A stretch of 64,000 nucleotides of DNA, taken from the NCBI GenBank assembly GCA_963835085.1, contig CAWIED010000001.1:186001-250000 (forward strand), written 5' to 3'. How positions within the stretch are numbered: position 1 is the stretch's first letter; every line of letters starts with the position of its first letter. Shown here piece by piece: positions 8,468-15,876 of this stretch. The position numbers were made by a program, and so were the translations under genes. The DNA comes from JBDIAG01 sp963835085 (GTDB lineage Bacteria; Actinomycetota; Actinomycetes; Actinomycetales; CAWJMD01). The notes below the pieces were generated by a model. That model did no database searches. It saw only the letters and a program-made list of their open reading frames with translations, and was not told the DNA's origin.

Positions 8468-9268
8468 ATGCCCAAGCAGCCGCCAGTCGCCCTTGTCACC
8501 GGAGCCAGCAGCGGTATCGGTGCCGCCCTCGCTGCCCGGCTCGCCGCGCGAGGCTACGACCTCATGCTGGTCGCCCGCCGGGAGGCGGAGCTGGACGCCA
8601 TCGCGGAGCCGCTGCGCTCGCGACACGGGGTGAACGTGGTGGTGGCGCCGACCGATCTCACCGACCCGGCCGCGCCCGCAGCGCTCGCCGCCCGCGCGGG
8701 CAGGATCGAGGTGCTCATCAACAACGCCGGGTTCGGCGGTCAGTCCCGCTTCGCCGAGCAAGATCCGGCCCAGATCGAGCGGATGATCGCGGTGAACTGC
8801 TTCGCCGTGTCGGCCCTCATGCGGGCGTTCCTGCCCGGCATGCTCACCCGCCACCGTGGCCGCATCCTCAACGTCGCCAGCCTCGCCGGGTTCATGCCCG
8901 GCCCCAACATGGCCGTGTACCACGCCTCCAAGGCCTACGTGCTGAGCCTCAGCGAAGCGGTCCGGGAGGAGGTGCGCGGCAGCGGCGTCTCGATCACCGC
9001 CCTGTGCCCAGGTCCGGTGCAGACCGGGTTCCAGCAGGTGGCGGGCGTGACCCATGCCCATTCGGCCTCGCGCTCAGAGGCCTTGCGTCGCAAGCTGTCA
9101 GACCTCAGTGCCGATCAGGTGGCCGGCATCGGTCTCAAGGCTCTGTTCGCGGGTCGGCCGGTGGTGGTGCCCGGCCCGGCCAACCTCGGCCAGGCTGTGT
9201 TTCCCAAGTTCCTGCCCCGCCGGATGGTGCCGCGCATCGTGGCCGCCGTGCAGGGCGACCACGACTGA
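8468..9268 (+). CDS. Short-chain dehydrogenase/reductase (SDR)
   Basis: NAD(P)-dependent oxidoreductase of 266 residues, normal for classical SDRs. Visible are the dinucleotide motif VTGASSGIGAA (residues 10-20), the structural INNAGFGG, the catalytic Ser in LNVASLAGF and the catalytic YHASK (Tyr and Lys four apart), followed by CPGPVQTGF after the active site. Basic residues after the second strand (LVARREAE) suggest NADP(H). The start is the ATG at 8468 with AAGG upstream. It is divergent from the MarR-exporter operon and could share its operator. The substrate cannot be deduced. Confidence 0.9.
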   Translation: MPKQPPVALVTGASSGIGAALAARLAARGYDLMLVARREAELDAIAEPLRSRHGVNVVVAPTDLTDPAAPAALAARAGRIEVLINNAGFGGQSRFAEQDPAQIERMIAVNCFAVSALMRAFLPGMLTRHRGRILNVASLAGFMPGPNMAVYHASKAYVLSLSEAVREEVRGSGVSITALCPGPVQTGFQQVAGVTHAHSASRSEALRRKLSDLSADQVAGIGLKALFAGRPVVVPGPANLGQAVFPKFLPRRMVPRIVAAVQGDHD

Positions 9269-9294
9269 GGCGGCCTTGTCGCCCGGCGCGCCCC

Positions 9295-10536
9295 TTAGTC
9301 GCTGAACCAGTTGCCGTGAAAGCCGTTGGGAACCCGCACGGGTAGGTGCACGGTGGCGATCGGTGCGGCGGCCACGTCGGCCGCGTCGAGCACCACGAGG
9401 TCGCTGGTGTCGGTGCTGGGCCGATAGACATACGTGAGCAGGTAGCCGTCCAGCTCTGTTGTGCCGCCCGCGCGCGGCACGAACGTGGCCTCGCCCGGCT
9501 TCCCGTCGAACTGGTGCGCTGTGCTCACTCCGGTGGTCAGGTCGTAGCGCAGCACGCTGTCAGGCGTCACCAGGTAGCCGATCCCGGCCCGAAGACCTGT
9601 CAGCCGGTCGTCGATGCGGGGGAACTCGCTGGCTACGTCGTCGAGTTGCCGTTCGTTGGCGCGGCCGGTGGCCAGATCGAGCGTCCACTCCCACAGCACG
9701 GCGTCGGTATCGAAGCCGGCCGACTGCCACATGCTCGGATAGCGGGCTGCGGTGAGCGTGATGCGGCCGTCGTGCTCGTGCGCGTTGGCCACGTGGAAGA
9801 CGTAGCAAGGGTCGATGTCGAACCACTGCACTGGCGACGTCGGATTGTCGCGGGCCAGCACGCCGAGCCGTGCCCCGTATTCGGGTTGCCACCGGAAAGG
9901 CATGCCCGTGCCGGACCGGGCGAGGTCAAGCTGGAAGACTACCGGTAGGTCGAGGAAGACGACGTGGTTCGCGGTGAGTGCGAAGTCGTGCATCATCGTG
10001 AGCCCGGGGACGTCGATGGGCTGGTCGAGCACAAGGTTGCCCTCGGCGTCAGCCCGGTGATAGCGCACGAACGGCTCGCGCAGGCTGCCGTAGCCGAAGA
10101 AGTGCAGTTCTCCGGTGCTGGGGCAGATCTTGGGGTGTGCGGTCATCGAGTTGTCGAGCCGGTCGCCGAAGTCGAAGCAACCCACGGTGTCGAGCTCAGG
10201 CGAGATCTCATACGGCAGAGACGATTCCACCAGAGCCAGAATCTTGTGGGCATGCCGCACGACGTGGGTGTTGGCCACGCTGGCGTGCAGGTTGCGATGC
10301 CCGTCCTGATCGTAGAGCGGGAACGGGTCGTCGAAGCTCTCGGTGTGCACGTACCGGTTGCGGTACCAGTGGGCGGTGCCGTCGGCGATTCGCACGCCGT
10401 GCACCATGCCGTCGCCCGTGAACCAATGGTCGTTCGGATTGCGCGGGTTGGGGCCGTTGCGCAGGTACCGCCCCCGAAGATCGTCCGGCAGCTTGCCGGT
10501 AACCGGCAGGTCGTGCGCGGTGGTCTCCTGGCTCAC
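9295..10536 (-). CDS. Carotenoid oxygenase (RPE65/CCD family)
   Basis: Non-heme iron dioxygenase cleaving carotenoids or similar conjugated double bonds; the open frame gives 413 residues. The N-terminus DLRGRYLRNGPNP is a family hallmark. The four iron-binding histidines are seen in MTAHPKICPSTGELHFF, TMMHDFALTANHVVF, CYVFHVANAHEHDGR and, at the C-terminus, PNGFHGNWFSD. The only in-frame start is a GTG at 10536 with no Shine-Dalgarno, and homologous text (NPFHLRGNYAPV) continues upstream of it. The likely original start is the ATG at 10595, which overlaps the previous stop (ATGA), with one base lost in between. The 3' end carries one copy of the CCCGGCGCGCCC core. Confidence 0.88.
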   Translation of the reverse strand: MSQETTAHDLPVTGKLPDDLRGRYLRNGPNPRNPNDHWFTGDGMVHGVRIADGTAHWYRNRYVHTESFDDPFPLYDQDGHRNLHASVANTHVVRHAHKILALVESSLPYEISPELDTVGCFDFGDRLDNSMTAHPKICPSTGELHFFGYGSLREPFVRYHRADAEGNLVLDQPIDVPGLTMMHDFALTANHVVFLDLPVVFQLDLARSGTGMPFRWQPEYGARLGVLARDNPTSPVQWFDIDPCYVFHVANAHEHDGRITLTAARYPSMWQSAGFDTDAVLWEWTLDLATGRANERQLDDVASEFPRIDDRLTGLRAGIGYLVTPDSVLRYDLTTGVSTAHQFDGKPGEATFVPRAGGTTELDGYLLTYVYRPSTDTSDLVVLDAADVAAAPIATVHLPVRVPNGFHGNWFSD

Positions 10537-10559
10537 CGGGGCGTAGTTGCCCCGAAGGT

Positions 10560-10595
10560 GGAACGGATTTCGGTGGGTCTGGTTTCACTGGTCAT
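10560..10595 (-). other. Probable original start and frameshift of the carotenoid oxygenase
   Basis: The ATG at 10595 has AAAGGA upstream and overlaps the TGA of the membrane-protein gene. It reads MTSETRPTE, then runs out of frame to a stop (TFGATTPR). The family N-terminus NPFHLRGNYAPV is in the neighbouring frame from about 10571. One extra base in this stretch would join them. Confidence 0.7.
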
Positions 10596-11134
10596 GGCCG
10601 CATTCCTTTCACGAGATGGTCGGTGTAGCGCACGGGAACGAGGATGGCCACGACCATGATCACGACGGTCGCGGCAATGGATGAGTGACCCAAAGCAACC
10701 AGAGTGGCCACGACAAGTCCACTGATAAGGAAGCAGATCGCCCAGACCCGAGTGATCTTCAGGTTGAACCTCAAGAACTCCGGCGTGTTCCACACCTGTT
10801 CCGGTGCTTGAGTCTTGGCGATCGCCAGGGTGAAGGGCCGGCGGATCGCCAGGGTGAACGTCGTGGTGGCGGCCAGCCAGAGCTGAATCGCCGCGCCTAT
10901 CCATTGACCCTGTGGGCCGTGCGGAAGCGCCAGGCAGATCGTCACGTAGCCCACGAAGAACACCAGGCAAGCCCAGTTGACCACGAGTTCGGCCGGTTTG
11001 CTCCCGGTCAGCAGGGCCTGGGCCAGCAGCGCTGCCGTTAGAACAAGAGCGGCGCCCGCCGCGACGAGCTCGGAGGCGACGGCCGACAGGACGGCGTACA
11101 CGATGAACGGAGCCAGGCTACGGATGATGCTCAT
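10592..11134 (-). CDS. Small polytopic membrane protein, function unknown
   Basis: 180 residues with about five hydrophobic helices (residues 5-20, 25-42, 50-68, 78-98, 128-165) and no cofactor motif I recognise. A charged cytoplasmic stretch KTQAPEQVWNTPEFLRFN sits before the last pair of helices. The ATG at 11134 has GTGGGGA upstream. It overlaps the likely original start of the carotenoid oxygenase by four bases, so the two are translationally coupled and probably act together, for example in membrane placement or uptake of the polyene substrate; that is inference. Transcription starts from the repeat-rich region shared with the divergent PadR gene. Confidence 0.7.
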   Translation of the reverse strand: MSIIRSLAPFIVYAVLSAVASELVAAGAALVLTAALLAQALLTGSKPAELVVNWACLVFFVGYVTICLALPHGPQGQWIGAAIQLWLAATTTFTLAIRRPFTLAIAKTQAPEQVWNTPEFLRFNLKITRVWAICFLISGLVVATLVALGHSSIAATVVIMVVAILVPVRYTDHLVKGMRP

Positions 11135-11156
11135 GATGATTCCCCACGTACTTGAT

Positions 11157-11231
11157 TGGCTGGGTAGTTCGTTGGGCTGGGTAGTTCGTTGGGCTGGGTA
11201 GTTCGATTGACTACGTAGTTCGATTGACTAC
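11157..11231. repeat. 17-bp tandem iterons upstream of the carotenoid operon
   Basis: Four copies of GTAGTTCG lie exactly 17 bases apart (11164, 11181, 11198, 11215) within a degenerating 17-base unit; copies 3-4 run into GATTGACTAC. ACTACGTAGT around 11210-11220 is itself palindromic. The block sits between the divergent membrane-protein and PadR genes, where operator arrays are expected. Confidence 0.75.
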
Positions 11232-11245
11232 AAACGTTCCGGTAG

Positions 11246-11283
11246 TGACATGTCAATAGTGGAACGTCTATGATCGACATGTC
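11246..11283. promoter_or_regulatory. Candidate PadR operator pair
   Basis: TGACATGTCA (11246-11255, perfect palindrome) and GACATGTC (11276-11283) lie 30 bases apart, just ahead of the PadR start and facing the divergent membrane-protein/carotenoid-oxygenase operon. PadR dimers commonly bind ATGT/ACAT-type palindromes, so autoregulation is plausible. Confidence 0.5.
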
Positions 11284-11308
11284 AACCCTGGAAGGTAGGA
11301 CGAATGTC

Positions 11309-11830
11309 ATGAGTCTGCGGCATGCGGCGCTGGGTCTATTGGCAGAACATCCGGCAAGTGGGTACGACCTGCTTCGACGGTTCGAGACCACCATGCGCTA
11401 CGTCTGGGCGGCCACCCAGAGCCAGCTCTACGCCGAGCTCAATCGGCTCGCCTCCGACGGGCTCATCGAGGCGAGCGCAGTCGGCGCGCGGGGGCGCAAG
11501 GAGTACGCGATCACGCAGGCGGGTCGGGAGGAATTGGCGCGCTGGATCATGGCTCCGCAGCACGAGGCGGTGCGCAACGCCGACCTGCTCAAGATCTTCA
11601 TGCTCGGCGAAGTCGATGCCGGCCAGGCGCGCACCCACCTGCAGGGTCGGGTCGAGGAGGCGCAGGCGGCACTGCGGCAACTGGAGCACGTCCGCGACGA
11701 CTCGAACTGGGACGACTCCCGCAGCGATCGGTTCGCTCGCATGGCGCTGGAATGGGGCCTGCGCTTCCACGCGAGCGAACTGGAATGGGCGAACTGGGCC
11801 CTGGAGCAGTTCTCTGGAGACCGAGCCTGA
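11309..11830 (+). CDS. PadR-family transcriptional regulator
   Basis: 173 residues from the ATG at 11309; an in-frame ATG at 11270 is possible but would cover the second operator palindrome. The winged helix begins at once (MSLRHAALGLLAEHPASGYDLL), then WAATQSQLYAELNRLASDGL and the wing GRKEYAITQAGREELARW. A C-terminal dimerisation domain follows (PadR subfamily with the long helical tail: DADAGQ-like segment, LEHVRDD, FHASELEWANWALEQF). It is divergent from the membrane protein/carotenoid oxygenase pair, which it probably represses. The inducer is unknown. Confidence 0.88.
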   Translation: MSLRHAALGLLAEHPASGYDLLRRFETTMRYVWAATQSQLYAELNRLASDGLIEASAVGARGRKEYAITQAGREELARWIMAPQHEAVRNADLLKIFMLGEVDAGQARTHLQGRVEEAQAALRQLEHVRDDSNWDDSRSDRFARMALEWGLRFHASELEWANWALEQFSGDRA

Positions 11831-11832
11831 CG

Positions 11833-11881
11833 AAGTTGTGGAGTTTTAGTTACGCCTGGCGTAACTAAAACTCCACAACTT
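11833..11881. repeat. Perfect 49-bp palindrome between PadR and the AbiEi/DUF559 gene
   Basis: Two perfect 24-base arms (11833-11856 and 11858-11881) around a single T at 11857; the inner part reads TTTAGTTACGCC then GGCGTAACTAAA. It begins three bases after the PadR stop codon and ends 55 bases before the GTG of the next gene. As RNA it forms a very strong hairpin and may act as terminator. Perfection over 24 pairs, including AT-rich parts, is more than a terminator needs and suggests a protein-bound or transposable palindrome. Confidence 0.9.
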
Positions 11882-11935
11882 TGTGCCTGTGGACGGCGAG
11901 CAGGGCCTAACCGCTTCCCGACGCATACTCCAGGG

Positions 11936-12820
11936 GTGCGCCACAAGACCTGGACGACGCTCGCGGCGGGTCAAGCCGGCGTCATCACGGGAGCCCAACT
12001 GCGCAAGGCCGGGCTTTCCGGGCCGCAGGTAGGTCGATTGGTTCAGTCGGGGCTGCTCAATCGTTATGCCCGCAACCTCTATTTCGTTCGTGGGGCATCC
12101 ATCGACGATCGCTCCCGGCTGTGGTTGGGGGTGCTCTCGTGTGACGGCGTGCTGTGCGCCAGAGCAGCCGGATTCGTGTGGGGAATGCTCAATGAGGTGC
12201 CCGAGATCGTGGAGGTGACGATTCCACGGGCAATACGGCGCAGCGCGCCGCCCAAGATCAAGCTGCTGCGACGCGAGCTGTTGCCCGCGCAGCGCACCGC
12301 AGTCGACGGATTGCCGGTGACCAGCAGAGTCGTGACCGCACTCGACCTGATGTCGACCTTGCCGTGGATCGAAGCGGTGCCCTTCGGCGACCGGGCGTTG
12401 CAGGAAGGGTGGATCAGGTTGGTCGATGTCGATCGCCGGCTGGCGACTCCGCGGTATGGCAACGGCCAGTTGGCCGAGGCGCTCAAGGTGCTCCAGCGAG
12501 GCGGCGAGTCGGAGGCGGAGCGGCTGGCTGTGCAGCTCCTGACCGCTGCCGGGATCAGCGGCTTCGACCTCGGCTATCGGCTGGATGGCTGGGAGATCGA
12601 CATCGCCTTCGTCGAGCTGATGATCGCGATCGAGATCGATGGCTTCGAATACCACCGCGACAAGGTTCGCTTCCACCGCGATCGCACGAAGCAGAACCAT
12701 CTGATCAAGCTGAACTGGCTCGTCTTGCGCTACACGTGGGCCGACCTGGTGGGCGCCCCGGAGCGGGTGCTCGCCGAGGTCGCGGAGGTGCTCGAACACC
12801 GGCAGGGATTGGCTGGCTGA
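11936..12820 (+). CDS. AbiEi-like antitoxin-domain protein with DUF559 (Vsr-type nuclease fold) domain
   Basis: 294 residues from a GTG at 11936. Residues 5-52 form the winged HTH found at the N-terminus of AbiEi-type (type IV) antitoxins (ITGAQLRKAGLSGPQVGRLV, then LLNRYARNLYFVRG). The middle (70-150) resembles the AbiEi C-terminal fold (VPEIVEVTIP, TVDGLPVTSRVVTALDL). Residues 190-285 match the DUF559/very-short-patch-repair nuclease fold: GESEAERL, WEIDIAFVELMIAIEIDG, FEYHRDKVRFHRDRTKQN, LVLRYTWADL. Asp/Glu residues of a PD-(D/E)XK site are visible. No AbiEii toxin lies beside it. Such solitary genes are widespread in actinobacteria and uncharacterised; a DNA-processing or defence role is inference. 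Confidence 0.85.
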   Translation: MRHKTWTTLAAGQAGVITGAQLRKAGLSGPQVGRLVQSGLLNRYARNLYFVRGASIDDRSRLWLGVLSCDGVLCARAAGFVWGMLNEVPEIVEVTIPRAIRRSAPPKIKLLRRELLPAQRTAVDGLPVTSRVVTALDLMSTLPWIEAVPFGDRALQEGWIRLVDVDRRLATPRYGNGQLAEALKVLQRGGESEAERLAVQLLTAAGISGFDLGYRLDGWEIDIAFVELMIAIEIDGFEYHRDKVRFHRDRTKQNHLIKLNWLVLRYTWADLVGAPERVLAEVAEVLEHRQGLAG

Positions 12821-12832
12821 GGCGGCGATTGG

Positions 12833-12859
12833 CTTGCACTCTCGGGGGTCGAGTGCTAA
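12833..12859 (+). promoter_or_regulatory. CIRCE element 1 (HrcA operator)
   Basis: CTTGCACTC, 9-base spacer, GAGTGCTAA. The right arm is the exact CIRCE half-site; the left differs slightly. It sits upstream of groEL, where HrcA represses in the absence of heat stress. Confidence 0.85.
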
Positions 12860-12867
12860 TCATGTAC

Positions 12868-12894
12868 TTAGCACTCTCGGCCCGAGAGTGACAG
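12868..12894 (+). promoter_or_regulatory. CIRCE element 2 (HrcA operator)
   Basis: TTAGCACTC (exact left half-site), 9-base spacer, GAGTGACAG (degenerate right half). It is 8 bases from element 1, giving two tandem HrcA sites ahead of groEL as seen in other actinobacteria. Confidence 0.85.
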
Positions 12895-13011
12895 ACCTGG
12901 GTTGCTCGGTGAGAGGTCGCAGGGGGCGGGACGTGACCGCCTCAGGCGCCTCGTCCGTCGCGGGCATCGTGCCACCCACCACCCGCCAACCAGCGGAGGA
13001 CCCAAAACCAT

Positions 13012-14640
13012 ATGTCCAAGATCATTGCGTTCAACGAGGAGGCCCGGCGCGGTCTCGAGCGGGGCATGAACATCCTCGCCGACGCCGTCAAGGTCACCCT
13101 CGGCCCCAAGGGCCGCAACGTCGTGCTGGAGAAGAAGTGGGGCGCCCCCACCATCACCAACGACGGTGTCTCCATCGCCAAGGAGATCGAGCTCGAAGAC
13201 CCCTACGAGAAGATCGGCGCCGAGCTCGTCAAGGAGGTCGCCAAGAAGACTGACGACGTCGCAGGCGACGGCACCACCACCGCCACCGTGCTGGCCCAGG
13301 CGCTGGTTCGTGAGGGCCTGCGCAACGTGGCCGCCGGCACCAACCCGATGGCTCTCAAGCGCGGCATCGAGAAGGCCGTCGAGGCTGTCTCGGCCGAGCT
13401 GCTCAAGTCCGCCAAGGAGGTCGAGACCCGCGAGCAGATCGCCGCGACCGCCGGCATCTCCGCAGGCGACCCGGCCATCGGCGACCTGATCGCCGAGGCG
13501 ATGGACAAGGTCGGCAAGGAAGGCGTCATCACCGTCGAGGAGTCGAACACCTTCGGCCTCGAGCTTGAGCTCACCGAGGGCATGCGCTTCGACAAGGGCT
13601 ACATCTCGCACTACTTCGTCACCGACGCGGAGCGGATGGAGGCTGAGCTCGAAGACCCGTACATCCTGTTCGTGGAGTCGAAGATCTCCTCCATCAAGGA
13701 CCTGCTGCCGCTGCTGGAGAAGGTCACCCAGTCGGGCAAGCCGCTGGTGATCATCTCCGAGGACGTCGACGGTGAGGCGCTGGCGACCCTGGTCGTCAAC
13801 AAGATCCGCGGCATCTTCAAGTCGGCCGCCGTCAAGGCCCCCGGCTTCGGCGACCGCCGCAAGGCGATGCTGCAGGACATGGCCATCCTCACCGGTGGTC
13901 AGGTCATCTCCGAGACCGTCGGCCTCAAGCTGGAGAACGCGACCCTCGACCTGCTCGGCCAGGCCCGCAAGGTCGTCATCACCAAGGACGAGACCACGAT
14001 CGTCGAAGGTGCCGGTGACCCCGAGCAGATCGCCGGCCGGGTCGCTCAGATCCGTGCGGAGATCGAGAAGTCCGACTCCGACTACGACCGCGAGAAGCTG
14101 CAGGAGCGGCTCGCCAAGCTCGCCGGCGGCGTGGCCGTCATCAAGGCGGGCGCGGCCACCGAGGTCGAGCTCAAGGAGCGCAAGCACCGCATCGAAGACG
14201 CGGTCCGCAACGCCAAGGCAGCTGTGGAAGAGGGCATCGTCGCCGGCGGTGGCGTGGCGCTGGTGCAGGCCGGCAAGGACGTCTTCGACGGCCTCGGCCT
14301 GACGGGCGACGAGGCCACTGGTGCCAATATCGTCAAGGTTGCCATCGAGGCTCCGCTCAAGCAGATCGCCGTCAACGCCGGTCTCGAGGGTGGCGTCGTG
14401 GCTGAGAAGGTGCGCAACCTCGACCTGGGTTGGGGCCTCAACGCTGCGACCGGTGAGTACGTCGACATGATCAAGGCCGGCATCATCGACCCGGCCAAGG
14501 TCACCCGCTCGGCGCTGCAGAACGCTGCGTCCATCGCGGCGCTCTTCCTCACCACCGAAGCTGTCATCGCCGACAAGCCGGAGAAGGCCGCTCCGGCCAT
14601 GCCCGGTGGCGACGGCGGCATGGGCGGCATGGACTTCTGA
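13012..14640 (+). CDS. groL: Chaperonin GroEL (Hsp60)
   Basis: 60-kDa chaperonin subunit, 542 residues, full length. Visible: N-terminus MSKIIAFNEEARRGLERGMN, the ATP-binding loops VTLGPKGRNV and AGDGTTTATVLAQAL, the apical-domain stretch EGMRFDKGYISHYFVTD, and the C-terminus ending MGGMGGMDF. The Gly/Met tail, with no His-rich end, is typical of the housekeeping GroEL2 copy of actinobacteria. groES is not adjacent, so this is a solitary, separately controlled copy. GGAGG lies about 12 bases ahead of the ATG, two CIRCE operators are upstream and a strong terminator follows. Confidence 0.97.
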   Translation: MSKIIAFNEEARRGLERGMNILADAVKVTLGPKGRNVVLEKKWGAPTITNDGVSIAKEIELEDPYEKIGAELVKEVAKKTDDVAGDGTTTATVLAQALVREGLRNVAAGTNPMALKRGIEKAVEAVSAELLKSAKEVETREQIAATAGISAGDPAIGDLIAEAMDKVGKEGVITVEESNTFGLELELTEGMRFDKGYISHYFVTDAERMEAELEDPYILFVESKISSIKDLLPLLEKVTQSGKPLVIISEDVDGEALATLVVNKIRGIFKSAAVKAPGFGDRRKAMLQDMAILTGGQVISETVGLKLENATLDLLGQARKVVITKDETTIVEGAGDPEQIAGRVAQIRAEIEKSDSDYDREKLQERLAKLAGGVAVIKAGAATEVELKERKHRIEDAVRNAKAAVEEGIVAGGGVALVQAGKDVFDGLGLTGDEATGANIVKVAIEAPLKQIAVNAGLEGGVVAEKVRNLDLGWGLNAATGEYVDMIKAGIIDPAKVTRSALQNAASIAALFLTTEAVIADKPEKAAPAMPGGDGGMGGMDF

Positions 14641-14669
14641 GTTCAGCTCCGTCCGACCCAGCACGCAAC

Positions 14670-14705
14670 GAAGGGGCGGTCCCACCACGTGTGGGGCCGC
14701 CCTTC
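14670..14705 (+). terminator. Rho-independent-type terminator of groEL
   Basis: GAAGGGGCGGTCCCAC pairs with GTGGGGCCGCCCTTC across a 5-base loop, 30 bases after the groEL stop. GC-rich stem without a clear U-run, as usual in actinobacteria. Confidence 0.8.
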
Positions 14706-14720
14706 GGCGTCGCCCGGCTT

Positions 14721-14768
14721 AGGGGCCTGCCGACAAATAACCGCTGCGCTTATTTCCCGGCGCGCCCT
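14721..14768 (+). repeat. Dispersed palindromic element, copy A
   Basis: AGGGGCCTGCCGACAAATAA, then CCGCTGCGC, then TTATTTCCCGGCGCGCCCT. AAATAA/TTATTT and outer GGGC/GCCC can pair. The same text recurs at 58352-58399 and, expanded, at 59121-59285; its right core CCCGGCGCGCCC also occurs at 9282 and 63620. It lies between convergent groEL and the lactonase gene. Confidence 0.8.
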
Positions 14769-15799
14769 CAGTAGAACCGCACCCAGTTGGCCCCGCCGCC
14801 GGTCTCGACGCGATCGACCAACGTGAGCGAACCGTCCTGCGCCCCGACCCGATACAGGCTCACCCGAGTGGAACGTTCGCCGGTGGCGAGCAGGTAGGCG
14901 CCGTCCGGGGTCAGGCCGAAGCCGCGGGGCTGTTCCTCGGTCACCACGAAGGTCGACGCCGGGGTGAGACTCCCGTCAGGAGCCACCGGCAAGGCCGCCA
15001 GGGTCGACTCGCACCGCTCGGAGCAGAACAGGTACCGGTCGTCGGCGCCTAGGTGCAGGTCGGCACCCCAGATGTAGTGGTGTTCGCGCGGATCGGCGCC
15101 GAACACCGAGTGCTGCAACCCCCGGGATGGGTCGTACGCATCGGTGGTGCCGGTCAGGGTCAGCTCGCCCGTGCCCAGCTCGCGACGGTACGCCAGGACC
15201 TGGCCCGAGAACTCCGTGATCACGTACGCCACGTCCTCGTTCGCATTGAGCACGATGTGCCGCGGGCCCGACCCTTCGGGGGCTGCCGCGGGCGGCAGGG
15301 GGCTCAGGCCGCCGTCCTGACCGAGCGCGTAGCCCGCCACGAGATCGGCACCCAGGCTCACGAAGTAGGCGAAACGGCCCGAGGAGTCCACGATCACCGA
15401 GTGCAGGTTGGGGTACTCGATGCGGGCGGTGACCTCACCCAGCCGGCCGTCGTCGCCCACTGACCACACCAGCCCGTAACCGCCGCCGTAGGAGACGCCC
15501 AGCAGCTTGGAGCAGTCCGGGGTCAGGGTCAGGTAGGTGAGTGAACTCGTCGTAGGCAGGTTCGCGACGGGACTCAGCCGGCCGCCCTCGTCCAGCGCGC
15601 ACGTCTGCACGCCGAGTTGGTCACCCTTGACGCCCACGTGCACCAACCCGCGCTGACGGTCGATGGCGAGGGTGGAGCATCCCGTACCCACGGGTGAGAC
15701 GGCGGTGCGCACGAGGGAATCGTCGGCGATGGTGAAAGCACTGACCGTGCCGTCGGCGGCATTGGTGACAAGGGCGCGATAGCTGCTCACGCGCGTCAC
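14768..15799 (-). CDS. Lactonase-family beta-propeller protein (6-phosphogluconolactonase YbhE type)
   Basis: 343 residues forming a seven-bladed propeller typical of the lactonase family: repeated blade texts such as GLVHVGVKGDQLGV, LTYLTLTPDCSKLLGVSYGG, LHSVIVDSSGRFAYFVSLGAD, GPRHIVLNANEDVAYVITE and PRGFGLTPDGAYLLATGERS. Family members include the Pgl of the pentose-phosphate pathway (hydrolysis of 6-phosphogluconolactone), but many actinobacterial relatives are untested. The start is a GTG-type codon at 15799 with divergent DUF4031 upstream; VSSYRALVTNAADG a few codons in could also be the start. No signal peptide, so cytoplasmic. Confidence 0.85.
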   Translation of the reverse strand: MTRVSSYRALVTNAADGTVSAFTIADDSLVRTAVSPVGTGCSTLAIDRQRGLVHVGVKGDQLGVQTCALDEGGRLSPVANLPTTSSLTYLTLTPDCSKLLGVSYGGGYGLVWSVGDDGRLGEVTARIEYPNLHSVIVDSSGRFAYFVSLGADLVAGYALGQDGGLSPLPPAAAPEGSGPRHIVLNANEDVAYVITEFSGQVLAYRRELGTGELTLTGTTDAYDPSRGLQHSVFGADPREHHYIWGADLHLGADDRYLFCSERCESTLAALPVAPDGSLTPASTFVVTEEQPRGFGLTPDGAYLLATGERSTRVSLYRVGAQDGSLTLVDRVETGGGANWVRFY

Positions 15800-15876
15800 A
15801 TTACTGCTGGTGAGCAGTACGGGCAGGTCGTGGAAGCCGGTTCAGCCGCTGATCCTCAGTAGGGTTCACTGGCCTC

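Noticed and set aside
12868..14688. Long minus-strand frame (606 residues) antisense to groEL
   Set aside because: It is the mirror of a highly conserved GC-rich gene; its protein is Gly/Asp/Leu low-complexity without a family, and CIRCE plus terminator fit groEL only.
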